DNA from: Actinernus sp. WN-2022
Taxonomy: Eukaryota; Cnidaria; Anthozoa; Actiniaria; Actinernidae
Assembly: GCA_030867875.1 (NCBI GenBank)
Contig: JAOWCC010000577.1
Span: 144,452,344 to 144,516,343, forward strand
Length of the DNA stretch: 64,000 nucleotides
Direction: 5' to 3'
Positions 26,401-41,400 of this stretch are shown here, piece after piece (position 1 is the stretch's first letter; each line of letters opens with the position of its first letter). Below the pieces are notes generated by a model, which saw only the letters and a program-made list of their open reading frames with translations, did not search any database and had not been told where the DNA came from. The translations under genes were made by a program, and so were the position numbers.

Positions 26401-29400
26401 TCGCATAACAACAGTGCACAACACGAGAAGCCGCTTTACGGAAATAGTCATTTTCAAACGCATCATTAGATAGCGGAAAACATGCCAAGCTAGCGTGAGA
26501 TCGAAGTGTAAACTCCTGAGATCAGAATTACTCCGAAAGGAGAACTAGAAAATGTATAAAGACTATACCAATAAAATTTGTGACAGCAATATGTGTTATT
26601 CTGTTTCAGTGAGTTGTGTGGGCGAAAGTGAAAGAAACTAAGGCCTACAGCAAACGTCGAACTTAAGTCGCGCCGATCGTATTAAAAAATTGGTTCGGGA
26701 GAAGATCGACTTAGGGCCGACATGGCAGCAAACGTCGAACATATGTCGATCTTAATTCACTTGCGCCTAATTAAATCATGGTAGCTAACAATATCCTTCA
26801 AAAATATCAGACATAAAATACAATTTGATTTTCTTTAGCTAAGCTCTTTCTATATTTAAAATAATGTTGCAGTGGTTGACTCGAAAGCTTTCGCTCCTTT
26901 GACCACTGCGCACATCTTTATTATTTATTTAATCTTTTATTCTAATGTATCTTTTTTTTTAAATTGCTTATCTTTGTATATGAAATGATTGTATTGTAAA
27001 TAGTGCGAAATAAAATGAAACTGAAATGAAACTAACACGTGTCCTGGCGCATTTCACTTTTCGCCCGCGGCTAGTGATATGGCGAAATACAGTGCTCGGT
27101 CGAATCTAAGAAGGGCCTTTCTGTGGAAAATGATTGTCCAAAACAGAAACAGAAGTATGGCATTCTACACAGCACTCGGTGCCGTGTATAAGAGACGATG
27201 GTTGTTACTGCAAGTGGCCTTATTGGCCATGTTTCTAGCATTTGTAATTTGTAAAGTTATTTATGGGATCAGTGAGTACATTGTAAATAGCAATATTATA
27301 TTATACTTAGTCTTAGCTGGGGAATATCCCTCGAATGGTGCCTTGGGTGCTTTTGGATATTCCCCTCTCCATCTTTTTTTTTCCTTTTCTTTTTCCTGCC
27401 CATATTATAAGTAGTATTATAGTATTTGTAATAACGGAGTCAATTTAATAAAAAAAAATTAAAAAAAATTAAAAATCTTTTTCTTTACACTGGTAAAACA
27501 ATCAACTAATTCCTCAAAATGCCGATGTGAACCATAATAACCAAATCAAGTGAAATATTGTACAATTTTCCTGATAATAGCCCTGTAGATTTACTTACAT
27601 ACAGTCTTTGGTATAAATGCAGATCAGAGGATCGTCGTTCCAGGATTTCTACTGCTGTAGACAGTCTAGTCACTGTACTATTGTAACTTACCGGTAACTT
27701 AAAATGCTTTGTTTGAAAAATGGAATGAAAATCTTGAATATAGTATTTTATATGTTGAAAACCATTACCTCCTTAGTTCCCTACCAAAGTATAAAGCTTA
27801 TATATTCACAAGTTTCCTTATTTTTGACGTTTTTACAGTCGCATATGAACATTTCGAAATGGTTTGTTTTTCTGAGTCTTGAAGACAGAGTTGAACGAGC
27901 AGTTATATCGTTCTTTCTGTGATTAACTAGATTATGTGTTATTTGGGCTCAGAGAAGTCACTGAAGAATATCAGTCCTTGGTGTAAAGTAATAAAGTAAT
28001 CGTGGTATTTCTTGAGCTGTGAGAGGTCCCTGAAAAAGAGCTACAATTCACTCCTGCTCAGCGGCCATCTTGATCACTTTTAATAAAGTGCCTGGTACGC
28101 ATGCGCTCCATTTTTCCGGTCTGTCACTTCCGGCACTGTCACAGTGTCACCAAGAATTTCACTATGGTCCGTACATATGAAAAGGTACAGTTTACTTCCA
28201 GCACTGTCACAGTGTCACCAAGAATTTCACTATGGTATGATAATACAGTTTACTTCTGGCACAAATGGAACCGACTACAAGGATACATTGGCTCTTCCGA
28301 TGATTATTATGACATGTTTGGTCATAACCCGATGACATTACGATAATGACGTATTTGGTTAATCCATACACGACGATACTCCCCAAACAATGCATATGAC
28401 CATATGCGATGACAAAGCCAAATAGGAGTCCTCGCAAAACCAGACAGGGGTTCGTATTTTCACTTTCAGACAGAGTGCAGTGTTCCACATCTGAACATAA
28501 GGAAGAATTGATAGGAGCCAGCCGAGAGAATATATGATTCCAAGAAAGCTTTATAGATGGAAACGTAAAGTCTAACGGGAACTCTGAATCGCTTGAAACC
28601 AACACCACATGCCATCTCCTCTACTAACTATGCTGGCATTCAAGGTGTTCACCTTGGCTTTGTCGGCCCTTGAGGTCTTTTTGTCTTTTCCATTTTTTAA
28701 GTCACACAAGAAAACTAGAACAACCGGCTATATTAACATTTTCTCGATGCGGCGCGTAGGCGGGAAATCTTGACAGATAGTTGAACTGTGATGAGAAATG
28801 ATTGGCCAAGAACTTGCTAATAAATTTATTGTTGGAGAGGCGGGGCTTCAGATTCAAGCACAACAGACGGCTAGATTTTTGGAAGTGCTATTTTCTATGC
28901 TTTTGATTTTCAACCAAAATAGAGTTTAAAAAAAGCTCCTACTCAAGAGGAATTTATTCGATGTGTGTGAAATTTTCACAAAATGTCAATTGATATCTCA
29001 GCTGCAAAACCGTGTTGGGGAATTCTAAAAAGAAAGCTCTTGACAGCGTTTCTCGCATATCTACATGTAGTCTGATTATTTTTCGCCTTTTCAAGGAGAG
29101 CATGATAACTTTTGAACTAAATAAAATTTTGAAATTCCCCGACATGGTTTTGTAATACGATTCCTCTGAAATGCGACAAAGCAAACATATTTTAAAACTT
29201 TAAAATATTTTCAGAGTCGGAGCTTCTGAAAGCCATCCCACAACAAATTTTGACTATGTGATGATGTAAATCGTTGTAAAATAATAAGAGTCCACACCAC
29301 AGAAAACCAGAGGAAATTTGTTTTTTACAATTAAACTCATCACCAATAGATGAGCTTGGAGGTAGGTGCCTTTCCAGGGTGGGGATGCACAAACGATTCA

Positions 29401-32400
29401 ACCTACCGACGACGCAAGGAGGTTACCATGGCAACCGAATCACAGCCCACCACATGGCACCCGTCACACTGAAGATTCAGTGGAATACTTACCTAATCCT
29501 ATACTTACCATTAGGGAGGGAGGGAGGGAGCACTGATCCGCAAAAATCAGCAAACAAGCAAAGCAAGCAAACAAGCAGAGATCCGCGACGATCAGCGAAA
29601 TGCTAAGAATGCCACAACAAGCAATGTACTCGTGACACTAGCAAACCCCTGGGCCACCCCAACCCTGTCTCGTATGGGGACGACCGCTGGTCAGCATTGT
29701 CTCGAGGTTAACTATGCCTAAATTACATTTAGCCACAATCAATATTAGAAATCGTACAAGGAAGTTTCGTTACGAAGCGTGACAGCTTTGAAAGAGCCAG
29801 CATTGTCTATAACTTTCTCATGTCAGCACCGTTGTCTGGACTCTCATTTACCACTGCACTTCGACCAATCAGATTGCGAGATTACCGGCAATTGTGGTAA
29901 AAATGATACATGGATGATGACTATCTACAATGTTTCCTCAAGGCACTTACATAATTTAGACTGGAAACGCACCTTGAAGGTATCTGGTAACCTTAATTAC
30001 AGTATACAATAATGCAATATACTTAATTACTACAAAAATGTATATGACATTGTTTACTGTAAATATTTGTTTTAGTACTGTAGGACAGCACAATAAGAGG
30101 AAGTACAGTACTGGCCAAAAGTTTGTAAATTGTTTTTGCTTGTATTGTGTGTGTAGTTCCGATCCGTGAGTGTACACTTTAGGTGGGCATTTATGTATTG
30201 CTTCTGTCTGAGTACGCAACTGAAGTCGGGCCAGATGGAGAAATATGTTGCCCTTGGTCTTGAAAACAGGCTGTTAAGAATGTGGGCAAATTAAGTTCTT
30301 CTCCATATACATGTACAGACCTCAAGGCCAGTAAATATGTTGTGGCATAATAATATTGTGTGATGGACCCCTTTCTTTTCTTATCTTGTTACTAAATGCA
30401 GTGACTATACAGTATTCCCATTCTAGAGCTTACCTAAAGCCTTTGTCATGCTGTGAGGGAGGTACAGTTGTTGGCAGGAACAGAGACAAGTAGAACATAG
30501 CCTTGGCAAATGTCACATCATATGGACAAAGCAATGGTCTCCACTCATCTAACATTTCTTGAGTTGACTCTACTGAGAAATACCTATAAGTGGAATTATA
30601 ACATAAAGATAACATATTTAGATGAAGGACTTGAACACTGCAGTTAAATTGTCTACAGAGCAATAGCAGAGATTGAGCCAGAAACTGACACAGGAACAAG
30701 GAAAAAATTGGCCCTTTTAGCTTCAAGAGGGTCAAATCTAAATTTAATGGAACATACATGTGTACTGTATCAATGTAGGAGGCAGATTTACATAATTATT
30801 ACTTTACCATACTCGGAGCAACTGGACATTATATATTCCAATCTTGCTGATCATATTTCCTCACATATACCCACACCCTTTTTCACCTTTAGATTTTAAA
30901 AGTAACAAAACGTTGCCTCAGTGTTGCAGGTGCAGCTTACCGGTATATGTTAGTTTTTTTCTCAATTTTTTTTTGCAATGATCATAAACAAAGCCATATA
31001 AACAATAATTGAAGGGGTGAGCAGAAGAAAGAGTTAAGTGATGATGGATCAAGTTCTCAATTATCCATTACAAAACAAAGATAAAGGAGAATTTGGAATT
31101 TGATCTGATCATCACTTTTAAAAGTCCTTCTTCGGCTCACCCCTTCAATTATTGTAATGGCATAAAATTGTCAGAACATGCATGTGAGCAAGTTTATCAA
31201 TTTGAGATCCTCTCCACTTTCCAAAGAAAAATTGCTATCCATTTGCTTGTTATCTTCTCTTACTAGTTAATATTTCTATTTTGTTGTATTTCAATAAGGA
31301 ATGGTTTATGTATTTTCTAGTAGTGTTAAAGTCCATAACTGGTCTTCAGGAAGCCATTTTCACTTTCAAAATAATAAGGTTCCTATTCCCTTGAGTCCCT
31401 AAAACACAGTACAGCAACACTTTGTGGTGATGGGTCCTGGCCCACAGTATCTACATGTATAAAGTTTTCATTAAGCGATATGCCATGCCGTTTTTCCCCG
31501 TCACGAAGAGTAATCATCTCCCATGATGTGAGCCCACATGCTCGTAGGTCTGCGGCGTGAGTTTCACAAGCTTTTCTGTTCCTTAAATGTTTTGCTTAGA
31601 AATTCGTCAGAAAACTTGTCCTGATCATTGCAGATTCCTCAATTTCTTCATCTAAAACCTCCTAGAATGCTCCACCAATATCCCTCTAGCTTTTGACGGT
31701 TCAGTCAATTCAAACTCGTTGAGCTACATGTGTATGGCTTAGAGCCATGAGGTAGCGAAGAGCTGGTTCTCCTATCAGATTGTAGAGGACTCGAACGGTC
31801 GATCGCAGAGGAACAGCTACAAAGCCAGGGACAACTAAATGTACTTCTTTCGCTTGATCTCAAAGACAAAGCTACATGTATACAGCAGAACAACCGAATG
31901 TCACAGTAAAAAAATCCACTTCATATGAAATTAAAGATTGCATATGTAATCTTGATCCAAACAAAAGCTCTGGTATTTTACAGTTTTCCAACAAAGTTAA
32001 TTAAACTATTATCAGACTATATTGCTCCTTCTTTAGAACTTATCACTAATGACTCATTCCTAAATGGATGTTTCCCAGAAAAATTAAAAATACAAAAAAT
32101 AATCCCACTCCATAAGGCTGGATCAAGACTAGAAGTCTCTAATTATAGGTCTATTTCCCTTCTTCCAATTTTTTTCTAAAATATTTGAACAAATTATGTT
32201 AAAAAGACTAAATAATTTTCTTAGTCACCATAACATAATTTTTCAACATCAATATGGGTTCCAAAAAAATAAATCTACTACTCTAGCAGTACTAGATTTA
32301 CTAAACAATATTGTTGATTCACTTGAAGGTAAACATTCTTCCACGGTTAAATTTTTAGATTTTGCAAAGGCATTCGATACCGTTAATCTAGATATATTAA

Positions 32401-35400
32401 TTGATAAATTAGAATCTTACGGCATTAGAGGAATTCCTCTAACATGGTTTAAGTCTTACCTCAAAGACAGACAACAACTTGTATCATTAATGATAGCTTA
32501 TCCTCAAAATCAACTGTACAATGTGGTGTACCTTAGAGTTCTGTCTTAGGCCCTATAATGTTCTTACTTTATATAAACGACATTCCAAATTCAATTAAGA
32601 ACCTGAAATGTTTCCTATTTGCTGATGATACAAGTCTCTTTTACTTATACCATGCCTAGAATAGGATGTTCTTTCTTTTTTTTTTTCTTAGTACGGCTGA
32701 ACAACGTACTATAGCTATTATTGTTTTATTTATTTTGTACCAAAGGAAAGTAGGATTATTCTAAGAGACTAAACTGAAAATGTTTTGAGAGAACTAGTGC
32801 CTCGTACGAACGTACTAACGTACTAAGGAATGAAAATGTTTTTCGACAACTAGTGCCTCGTACTAACGTACTAAGGACAGAAAATGTTTTTCGACAACTA
32901 GTGCCTCGTACTAACGTACTAACGTACTAAGGACAGAAAATGTTTTTCGACAACTAGTGCCTCGTACTAACGTACTAACGTACTAAGGACAGAAAATGTT
33001 TTTCGACAACTAGTGCCTCGTACTAACGTACTAAGGACAGAATTTTTTTTTCGACAACTAGTGCCTCGTACTAACGTACTAACGTACTAAGGAATGAAAA
33101 TGTTTTTCGACAACTAGTGCCTCGTACTAACGTACTAACGTACTAAGGACAGAAAATGTTTTTCGACAACTAGTGCCTCGTACTAACGTACTAACGTACT
33201 AAGGACAGAAAATGTTTTTCGACAACTAGTGCCTCGTACTAACGTACTAAGGAATGAAAATGTTTTTCGACAACTAGTGCCTCGTACTAACGTACTAAGG
33301 ACAGAAAATGTTTTTCGACAACTAGTGCCTCGTACTAACGTACTAACGTACTAAGGAATGAAAATGTTTTTCGACAACTAGTGCCTCGTACTAACGTACT
33401 AACGTACTAAGGACAGAAAATGTTTTTCGACAACTAGTGCCTCGTACTAACGTACTAACGTACTAAGGACAGAAAATGTTTTTCGACAACTAGTGCCTCG
33501 TACTAACGTACTAACGTACTAAGGAATGAAAATGTTTTTCGACAACTAGTGCCTCGTACTAACGTACTAAGGAATGAAAATGTTTTTCGACAACTAGTGC
33601 CTCGTACTAACGTACTAACGTACTAAGGAATGAAAATGTTTTTCGACAACTAGTGCCTCGTACTAACGTACTAACGTACTAAGGACAGAAAATGTTTTTC
33701 GACAACTAGTGCCTCGTACTAACGTACTAACGTACTAAGGAATGAAAATGTTTTTCGACAACTAGTGCCTCGTACTAACGTACTAAGGACAGAAAATGTT
33801 TTTCGACAACTAGTGCCTCGTACTAACGTACTAACGTACTAAGGAATGAAAATGTTTTTCGACAACTAGTGCCTCGTACTAACGTACTAACGTACTAAGG
33901 ACAGAAAATGTTTTTCGACAACTAGTGCCTCGTACTAACGTACTAACGTACTAAGGACAGAAAATGTTTTTCGACAACTAGTGCCTCGTACTAACGTACT
34001 AACGTACTAAGGAATGAAAATGTTTTTCGACAACTAGTGCCTCGTACTAACGTACTAAGGAATGAAAATGTTTTTCGACAACTAGTGCCTCGTACTAACG
34101 TACTAACGTACTAAGGACAGAAAATGTTTTTCGACAACTAGTGCCTCGTACTAACGTACTAACGTACTAAGGACAGAAAATGTTTTTCGACAACTAGTGC
34201 CTCGTACTAACGTACTAAGGAATGAAAATGTTTTTCGACAACTAGTGCCTCGTACTAACGTACTAAGGACAGAAAATGTTTTTCGACAACTAGTGCCTCG
34301 TACTAACGTACTAACGTACTAAGGACAGAAAATGTTTTTCGACAACTAGTGCCTCGTACTAACGTACTAACGTACTAAGGAATGAAAATGTTTTTCGACA
34401 ACTAGTGCCTCGTACTAACGTACTAACGTACTAAGGAATGAAAATGTTTTTCGACAACTAGTGCCTCGTACTAACGTACTAGCGTACTAAGGAATGAAAA
34501 TGTTTTTCGACAACTAGTGCCTCGTACTAACGTACTAACGTACTAAGGACAGAAAATGTTTTTCGACAACTAGTGCCTCGTACTAACGTACTAACGTACT
34601 AAGGACAGAAAATGTTTTTCGACAACTAGTGCCTCGTACTAACGTACTAACGTACTAAGGAATGAAAATGTTTTTCGACAACTAGTGCCTCGTACTAACG
34701 TACTAACGTGCTAAGGACAGAAAATATTTTTCGACAACTAGTGCCTCGTACTAACGTACTAATGACAGAAAATGTTTTTCGACAACTAGTGCCTCGTACT
34801 AACGTACTAACGTACTAAGGACAGAAAATGTTTTTCGACAACTAGTGCCTCGTACTAACGTACTAACGTACTAAGGAATGAAAATGTTTTTCGACAACTA
34901 GTGCCTCGTACTAACGTACTAACGTACTAAGGACAGAAAATGTTTTTCGACAACTAGTGCCTCGTACTAACGTACTAACGTACTAAGGACAGAAAATGTT
35001 TTTCGACAACTAGTGCCTCGTACTAACGTACTAACGTACTAAGGACAGAAAATTTTTTTCGACAACTAGTGCCTCGTACTAACGTACTAACGTACTAAGG
35101 ACAGAATTTTTTTTTCGACAACTAGTGCCTCGTACTAACGTACTAAGGACAGAAAATATTTTTCGACAACTAGTGCCTCGTACTAACGTACTAAGGACAG
35201 AAAATGTTTTTCGACAACTAGTGCCTCGTACTAACGTACTAACGTACTAAGGACAGAAAATGTTTTTCGACAACTAGTGCCTCGTACTAACGTACTAACG
35301 TACTAAGGAATGAAAATGTTTTTCGACAACTAGTGCCTCGTACTAACGTACTAACGTACTAAGGACAGAAAATGTTTTTCGACAACTAGTGCCTCGTACT

Positions 35401-38400
35401 AACGTACTAGCGTACTAAGGAATGAAAATGTTTTTCGACAACTAGTGCCTCGTACTAACGTACTAAGGACAGAAAATGTTTTTCGACAACTAGTGCCTCG
35501 TACTAACGTACTAACGTACTAAGGACAGAAAATGTTTTTCGACAACTAGTGCCTCGTACTAACGTACTAAGGACAGAATTTTTTTTTCGACAACTAGTGC
35601 CTCGTACTAACGTACTAACGTACTAAGGACAGAATTTTTTTTTCGACAACTAGTGCCTCGTACTAACGTACTAACGTACTAAGGAATGAAAATGTTTTTC
35701 GACAACTAGTGCCTCGTACTAACGTACTAAGGAATGAAAATGTTTTTCGACAACTAGTGCCTCGTACTAACGTACTAACGTACTAAGGACAGAAAATGTT
35801 TTTCGACAACTAGTGCCTCGTACTAACGTACTAACGTACTAAGGACAGAAAATGTTTTTCGACAACTAGTGCCTCGTACTAACGTACTAACGTACTAAGG
35901 AATGAAAATGTTTTTCGACAACTAGTGCCTCGTACTAACGTACTAACGTACTAAGGACAGAAAATGTTTTTCGACAACTAGTGCCTCGTACTAACGTACT
36001 AACGTACTAAGGACAGAAAATGTTTTTCGACAACTAGTGCCTCGTACTAACGTACTAACGTACTAAGGAATGAAAATGTTTTTCGACAACTAGTGCCTCG
36101 TACTAACGTACTAACGTACTAAGGACAGAAAATGTTTTTCGACAACTAGTGCCTCGTACGAACGTACTAAGGAATGAAAATGTTTTTCGACAACTAGTGC
36201 CTCGTACGAACGTACTAACGTACTAAGGAATGAAAATGTTTTGAGAGAACTAGTGCCTCGTACGAACGTACTATGTCGGATTTAGCATACTGGGTCAGTT
36301 ACTGTTGTTAGCCACGATGCATGGAAACTGGTAAAGTGGGAGGAGAGTTGGAGTAACTATGCGTTTTCTATGCCAACTTCCCAGTAGATTAGATTTAAAG
36401 GGGACAATATACATATTAATTAATTATTTAGCTAAAGTCACAGGAGTAGCAAATCAGGACTAGTAAAGATCATATTGGAAAGTGGACACCAAATCATAAT
36501 ATACCGAATACAACGAGTCTTGCCTACATGATTATTTTACTCGATGCAGGAGTTGTTTGATCTATCATTTGTTCGCACAAAGCTTCCTGTCATAAAGGTT
36601 GCTACTTCCCCCATTTGCTCAGTAGATTTTCTTCCAGTTTGACTGATGTCCTGAGGGAAATGAATACAAGTTTGTTCGGAAATAATGGGGCGGATATAGT
36701 CTTGAATGTTTTCCATATTACATATAGAAATGCACTTGCTCTGATCAAATCAGAATTGAGAAGTTTTGTTGAGCATATCACTATAATTAGTATAGGTAAT
36801 CAAATGGGGACGAGTGAAATTAGGGATAAATTTCACGCGTGTTTGTCAAAATCGAAGTAATTTCCCTCGCCGCTATTACGTAGATTTTGACAAACACAAG
36901 TGAAATTTATCCCTAATTTCACGAGTCATTATTTGATTACCTATACTAATTATAGTATATATTCTCAACAAAACTTCTGGCTATGACGTAACGTGCAAAG
37001 GGTCTGTAGCCGGCAGAATACACGACTTTCATAATGGCCGCCTCCTAATTTGCATATGTGATTTCCCGTTTCGGTAGTTTATCCACATGCATAGAAAATA
37101 TAAACATTGCCATGTGAAAGAGAATGTTGACATTAGTTAACTTGTGAAAGAGGAGTGCTATTAGCTTATAAAGCAAGTTACAGCCAGTTGAAATTAGAGA
37201 GATTTGTATGAGAAAAACAACGGAGGCCTTTCTAGCCTCGCTTTCATATTTTGTCTGCATTAGAAATGCCCATAGCTCAACAGCAATTCTCCACATTGCT
37301 CTAAAACTGAACCCAATTACTAGTTTTAATGTGATCTTTCATGTGGTAGCATTAGTTTCCCCCTACAGATTTATCTTCCAAATTATGCAAATTAGGAGGT
37401 GGCCGGAGGCGGCCATTATGAAAGTCGTGTATACCTTCATACTTTAGGACTTTACTTGGATAGGCTGGTCACTACAACATAAGCTGGTTTCCGAGTGGGG
37501 CGTATAAAAAATTAAACATCCATTGCATGAATAAACAATTAAAAACATACACATAAGAATTTATCTATTATATTATTTGGGTATAAAACAACCAACAGCA
37601 TAATTCCGTGACAGTTAATGGAATAGCTCAGGCAAGCAAACAACTTTGCTTTTGAATTGCCTGAGAGATTTTGCCTCCCTCGAAATGCTGTTCCAGAGCA
37701 TAGCATCACTGTGCTTGAGAATATTTGTTTTCCGCTTTGGAAATGCTAGGTCATTTTCAAAGTTTCTTAAGTGATATTTTGTTGTTGCTGTCACTAAGTT
37801 TGATAGCTTTTTAAAGCTTCTTAAAGTAGGTGCAGATTGTTCATTAAGAATTTTGTACATCAATGTTAACTTAGGGGCCGACCATTTAACATTTGAGGGG
37901 GGTGGGTGTTTAAAAAAAAAAAAAATCCTGCAAGCCAACGGTGTTGAAAAAAAAAAAATGCAAGCGGAAAAGCTTTGTTCTGGCTCCGCTTTTTTCGCAA
38001 TAAAAATTCGTGCAACAACACTGCTAAGAAAAAAAAATCGAGCACAGACAAGAACACCCATCCCCCCCCCCCCCCCCCCAAAAAAAAGTCAAATGGTCTG
38101 CCCCTTAGTTCGGTTGACGCCTTGATTGGAGGGTCTTCCAGTTTAGGCAATAAAGTACGTCGGATCGGGTGTCGTAATTTTCACCAGTTACTACCCTACC
38201 AGTGCGAGACTGAATTCTTTGCAATTTGTCTGGAAGAAGTTTACCGCAGGTATCCCATATGGGTGAACAATAACCAAAGTAGGGTTGAACTGAGACTTTA
38301 TCAGGGACGGCGGAGCGAAATTTCAAGTGGGGGGATTGGGGCTAAAAAGGATAATTGAGCCTGTATTACCAAACTATAGTCTTAAACTGACTGAGAAGTA

Positions 38401-41400
38401 ACTAGGCAAAATATTTTTGGCAAAAAAGTCCCGACTGCGCCGTCGCTGCCTTATAAATTATTTCAAGTGAGCTAGCTTGATCCGCCTTATCTTGAGCAGC
38501 AATGCCTGCAATGGATTTTTTACAAACGTTCTAAATGTGCTTCTCAAAAGTTAGTTTTCATCAAGTTCAATCCCTAAACATTTGTGTGAATTTAATCGCA
38601 AAACTCTGACTGAGTTTATAAACAGTGGTAGATAGATCCCCAGTTTTATTATTTAGATTATATGTCGATTAGCTTTGTTTTGGAGGGGTGAAACTGGAGC
38701 TTGTTTACAGATAGCCAATCACATATGTTATCAAGATCAGAGTTTAGATTGGAGGCAAGCCTCACCGAATCAAATGAGGATGTAAAACTCTGTGTATCGT
38801 CTGCATACAGACAGGGGGTAGTAGACGTTAAACAATTAAGTAAATCATTGATAAGAGAAAGAAACAACAACGGGCCAAGTATCGAGTGAGGCACACCATA
38901 TAGTATTTCCTTTGGCGAGGACAGGTGTCCGTTTACGTCGTTACTGTCTTCCATTGAGGTAAGAATCAAACCATTTTAATTCAGAGCCGGAAACTCCAAA
39001 AAACTCCATTTTGTCTAGTAAACTTACATCGTTTATTGAGTCCATCAAATGCTTTGCGAATGTCCAGAAAAAATCACCAATTACCTGCTACTACTGCGGA
39101 CAACCCTGAACAGACATTGGTTTCGTATCACGCAAACAAGGCTTCTAAAACTAACTAATTGGAATTATTTAAGAGAAAATTATGTGTGGGTAAGATTCTA
39201 GAAGTTGTGAGTCAATTAAGCTAGGAAATCGTTGCAAGAGATGAAAAAAGAAGACTGATAACCGAAAATGAAAAAAAAATGAAAAATCCCATAAATGGTA
39301 GAATTGAATGTAAAGGACAGGACCGCGTTAAATAGCCAAACAAAATCAAGCAGGCCGATCCAGAACTCGAGGCCCTCGATCTAAAAAAACTTCCGCACGT
39401 AACTTCCGAGTGGTCGTAACTCTAAAAACAAGTACGGGGGAAAACACCTTTTAATTATATACAGCGGGTAAAGAGTCTCAAAGCTCTCTTATATCGTCGT
39501 TAGTCATAATCCTTTGAATAATCCTTAACTTACTATTTTCCGCCATGTTTCACGACATTTTTTCTCGAGTTACAACCACTCGTAAGTTACGTGCGCTTTG
39601 TGAAATGGCACCCAGCTGGTGTGTCGGGCAAGAACATCCACATTTCACTCTCATGCTATATGTATGGTGCTCCGCTCTCGTAATATATATATGAGCGTAG
39701 TTATCACAAAAAGGCTACTACTACCCACCATACTTGGCTGGCATGCACGCCGCAGTTTTTAGTCTGCCGGCTTTTCTCGTTTTTTTTCCAGTCCTTAACA
39801 GGTTTTCGTATCAGAGGGGTGTTAGACGTGAGTCCATCATCATTTATTACGAAACAAAACACCAATTACAAACATGTATAAAAATGCACTACTACACTAC
39901 ACTACATACCAATACACGACTTCACATAATTAGAAATATAATTAAATAGATGCCATATTATAAAAAAAAAAACTAGCGGTAAGCTGTAAGCTTATTATAT
40001 TTAGACTCTTTTTTTTTTTTCCTTTAGATTGTACTTTTTGTGTTTATAGTACAATAAGATTAACTTAATACAGATAAAGAAGTATTATGAAGAAAGGAAG
40101 AAGAAGGAAAAAAAAAGAAAAAAAATGAAGTATGCAATTATAAGTGGAGGAGATTATTTTTCAGTTTATATTTAAAGTTTATAAGGGAAGTACAGCGTTT
40201 CAGTTCATTAGGAAGAGAGTTCCAAAACTTCGGACCCTGATAAATTATGGAGAATTGCCTAGTGTTGGTTCTACAAAATTCAGGCCTATACTCATGAGCT
40301 CTCCTAGTGTTGTAGCAATGAAAGCTAGAGTTAATGTTGAACATTTCTTGAAAAACATGTGCATGGTAGTAACTTTCTTTCATAAGAAAACATAAATACA
40401 CCTACTTGTAATTTATATATATTCGATAAAGTTAAAAGATACAAAAGTTATATATTTATTTGCAGTGCATGTTTTTGAAAACGGGTGTATGTATATATAT
40501 ACTGAGGCAAGCCTATAGGCGGAGTTCCCGATAATCAAATACGAAGAGATGCAAGCGCATATTTGTAAAATAAATTCAATTAATAAATAGTGCAAGCGTG
40601 CAAATGAAAAAAAGGTATGGTGAAGACATAACGCAATAATCCGTATCTGCTTAATACTAAACCGTAGGTTTTCTCATATAGGCTCTCTCTCTTACGCAGG
40701 ATCAAGTCTTTTCTAATACATGAATGAGCGTTACGCTTTTACAATTCGTGCGTCCACAACCACTTTATCTACTGTTCGTCCACCTAGAGGAATTGCTCGC
40801 ATTCCCTTTCACTTCGACTTCTTCAAGCGCATGCTTAATTTCTTGTCAACTATACTGTCTTGTGCAGTTGGCTGCCATACTAGGGCATGCTCATTAGGTC
40901 TGTGGGTGTACCTTACCCGCGAACCAACTCCGGTAAGCGTACATTTGCTTTCAGCGATGCCACTCTTTTTTACGCTCTGGATACTGATCTCAAGCAGCTG
41001 GCAACCAACTCTATAACAACTGTTAATTCGCCTTCTACGATACTAACTTCCTTAAGTAATAGGTGTGAGGAGCGAAGCTGTCCTCTAGTAGACTTAGATC
41101 TTATATATACAAGTCTAAAATCATTGGCATGGCGTGCGGTGTTATAGTTATGCAGAGGTGCACCTGTGCTAAAATCGTAATTGTTATTTAAAAGTCCATT
41201 ACCACATTTAAAAGTATTAGAAAAACGGTGTAGACGGCGCCTGTAATGTAGACTATTCTACTAGGCGAGCGTTAAGTGTATGACATCATTTCCGGTGAAT
41301 AAACCTTTGTTTAAAGCTGAACGAAGGGCACGGCTTCCAGTAATGGCGGACGTGTAGATTCAATATTCGGAGCTAAAAAAATAATACTTCCTGTCGTTGT

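Larger units (their letters stand above)
24933..29992. mobile_element. Candidate TTAA-flanked element, termini GGTTACTGGATACCTTC (5.1 kb)
   Basis: The left end GGTTACTGGATACCTTCAA follows a TTAA. The right end reads back as GGTTACCAGATACCTTCAAG and is followed by TTAA (29993-29996). The internal zone 28400-29990 is similar to 59930-60681, which ends in the same terminus. I cannot exclude that the two ends come from separate copies. The interior (25.9-29.9 kb) has a tandem repeat and a LINE-like A/T-rich tail near 26990-27030, but no transposase. Confidence 0.5.

Noticed and set aside
27079..27414. 111-codon plus-strand frame starting [12 protein letters not shown] with a hydrophobic stretch
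   Set aside because: No family recognised and no splice partner; it runs into a pyrimidine-rich repeat tail. Kept out as a gene.
32788..36275. Regular repeats resembling a CRISPR array
   Set aside because: There are no unique spacers: the whole unit repeats and differs only by 8 bp steps, in an intron of an animal gene.
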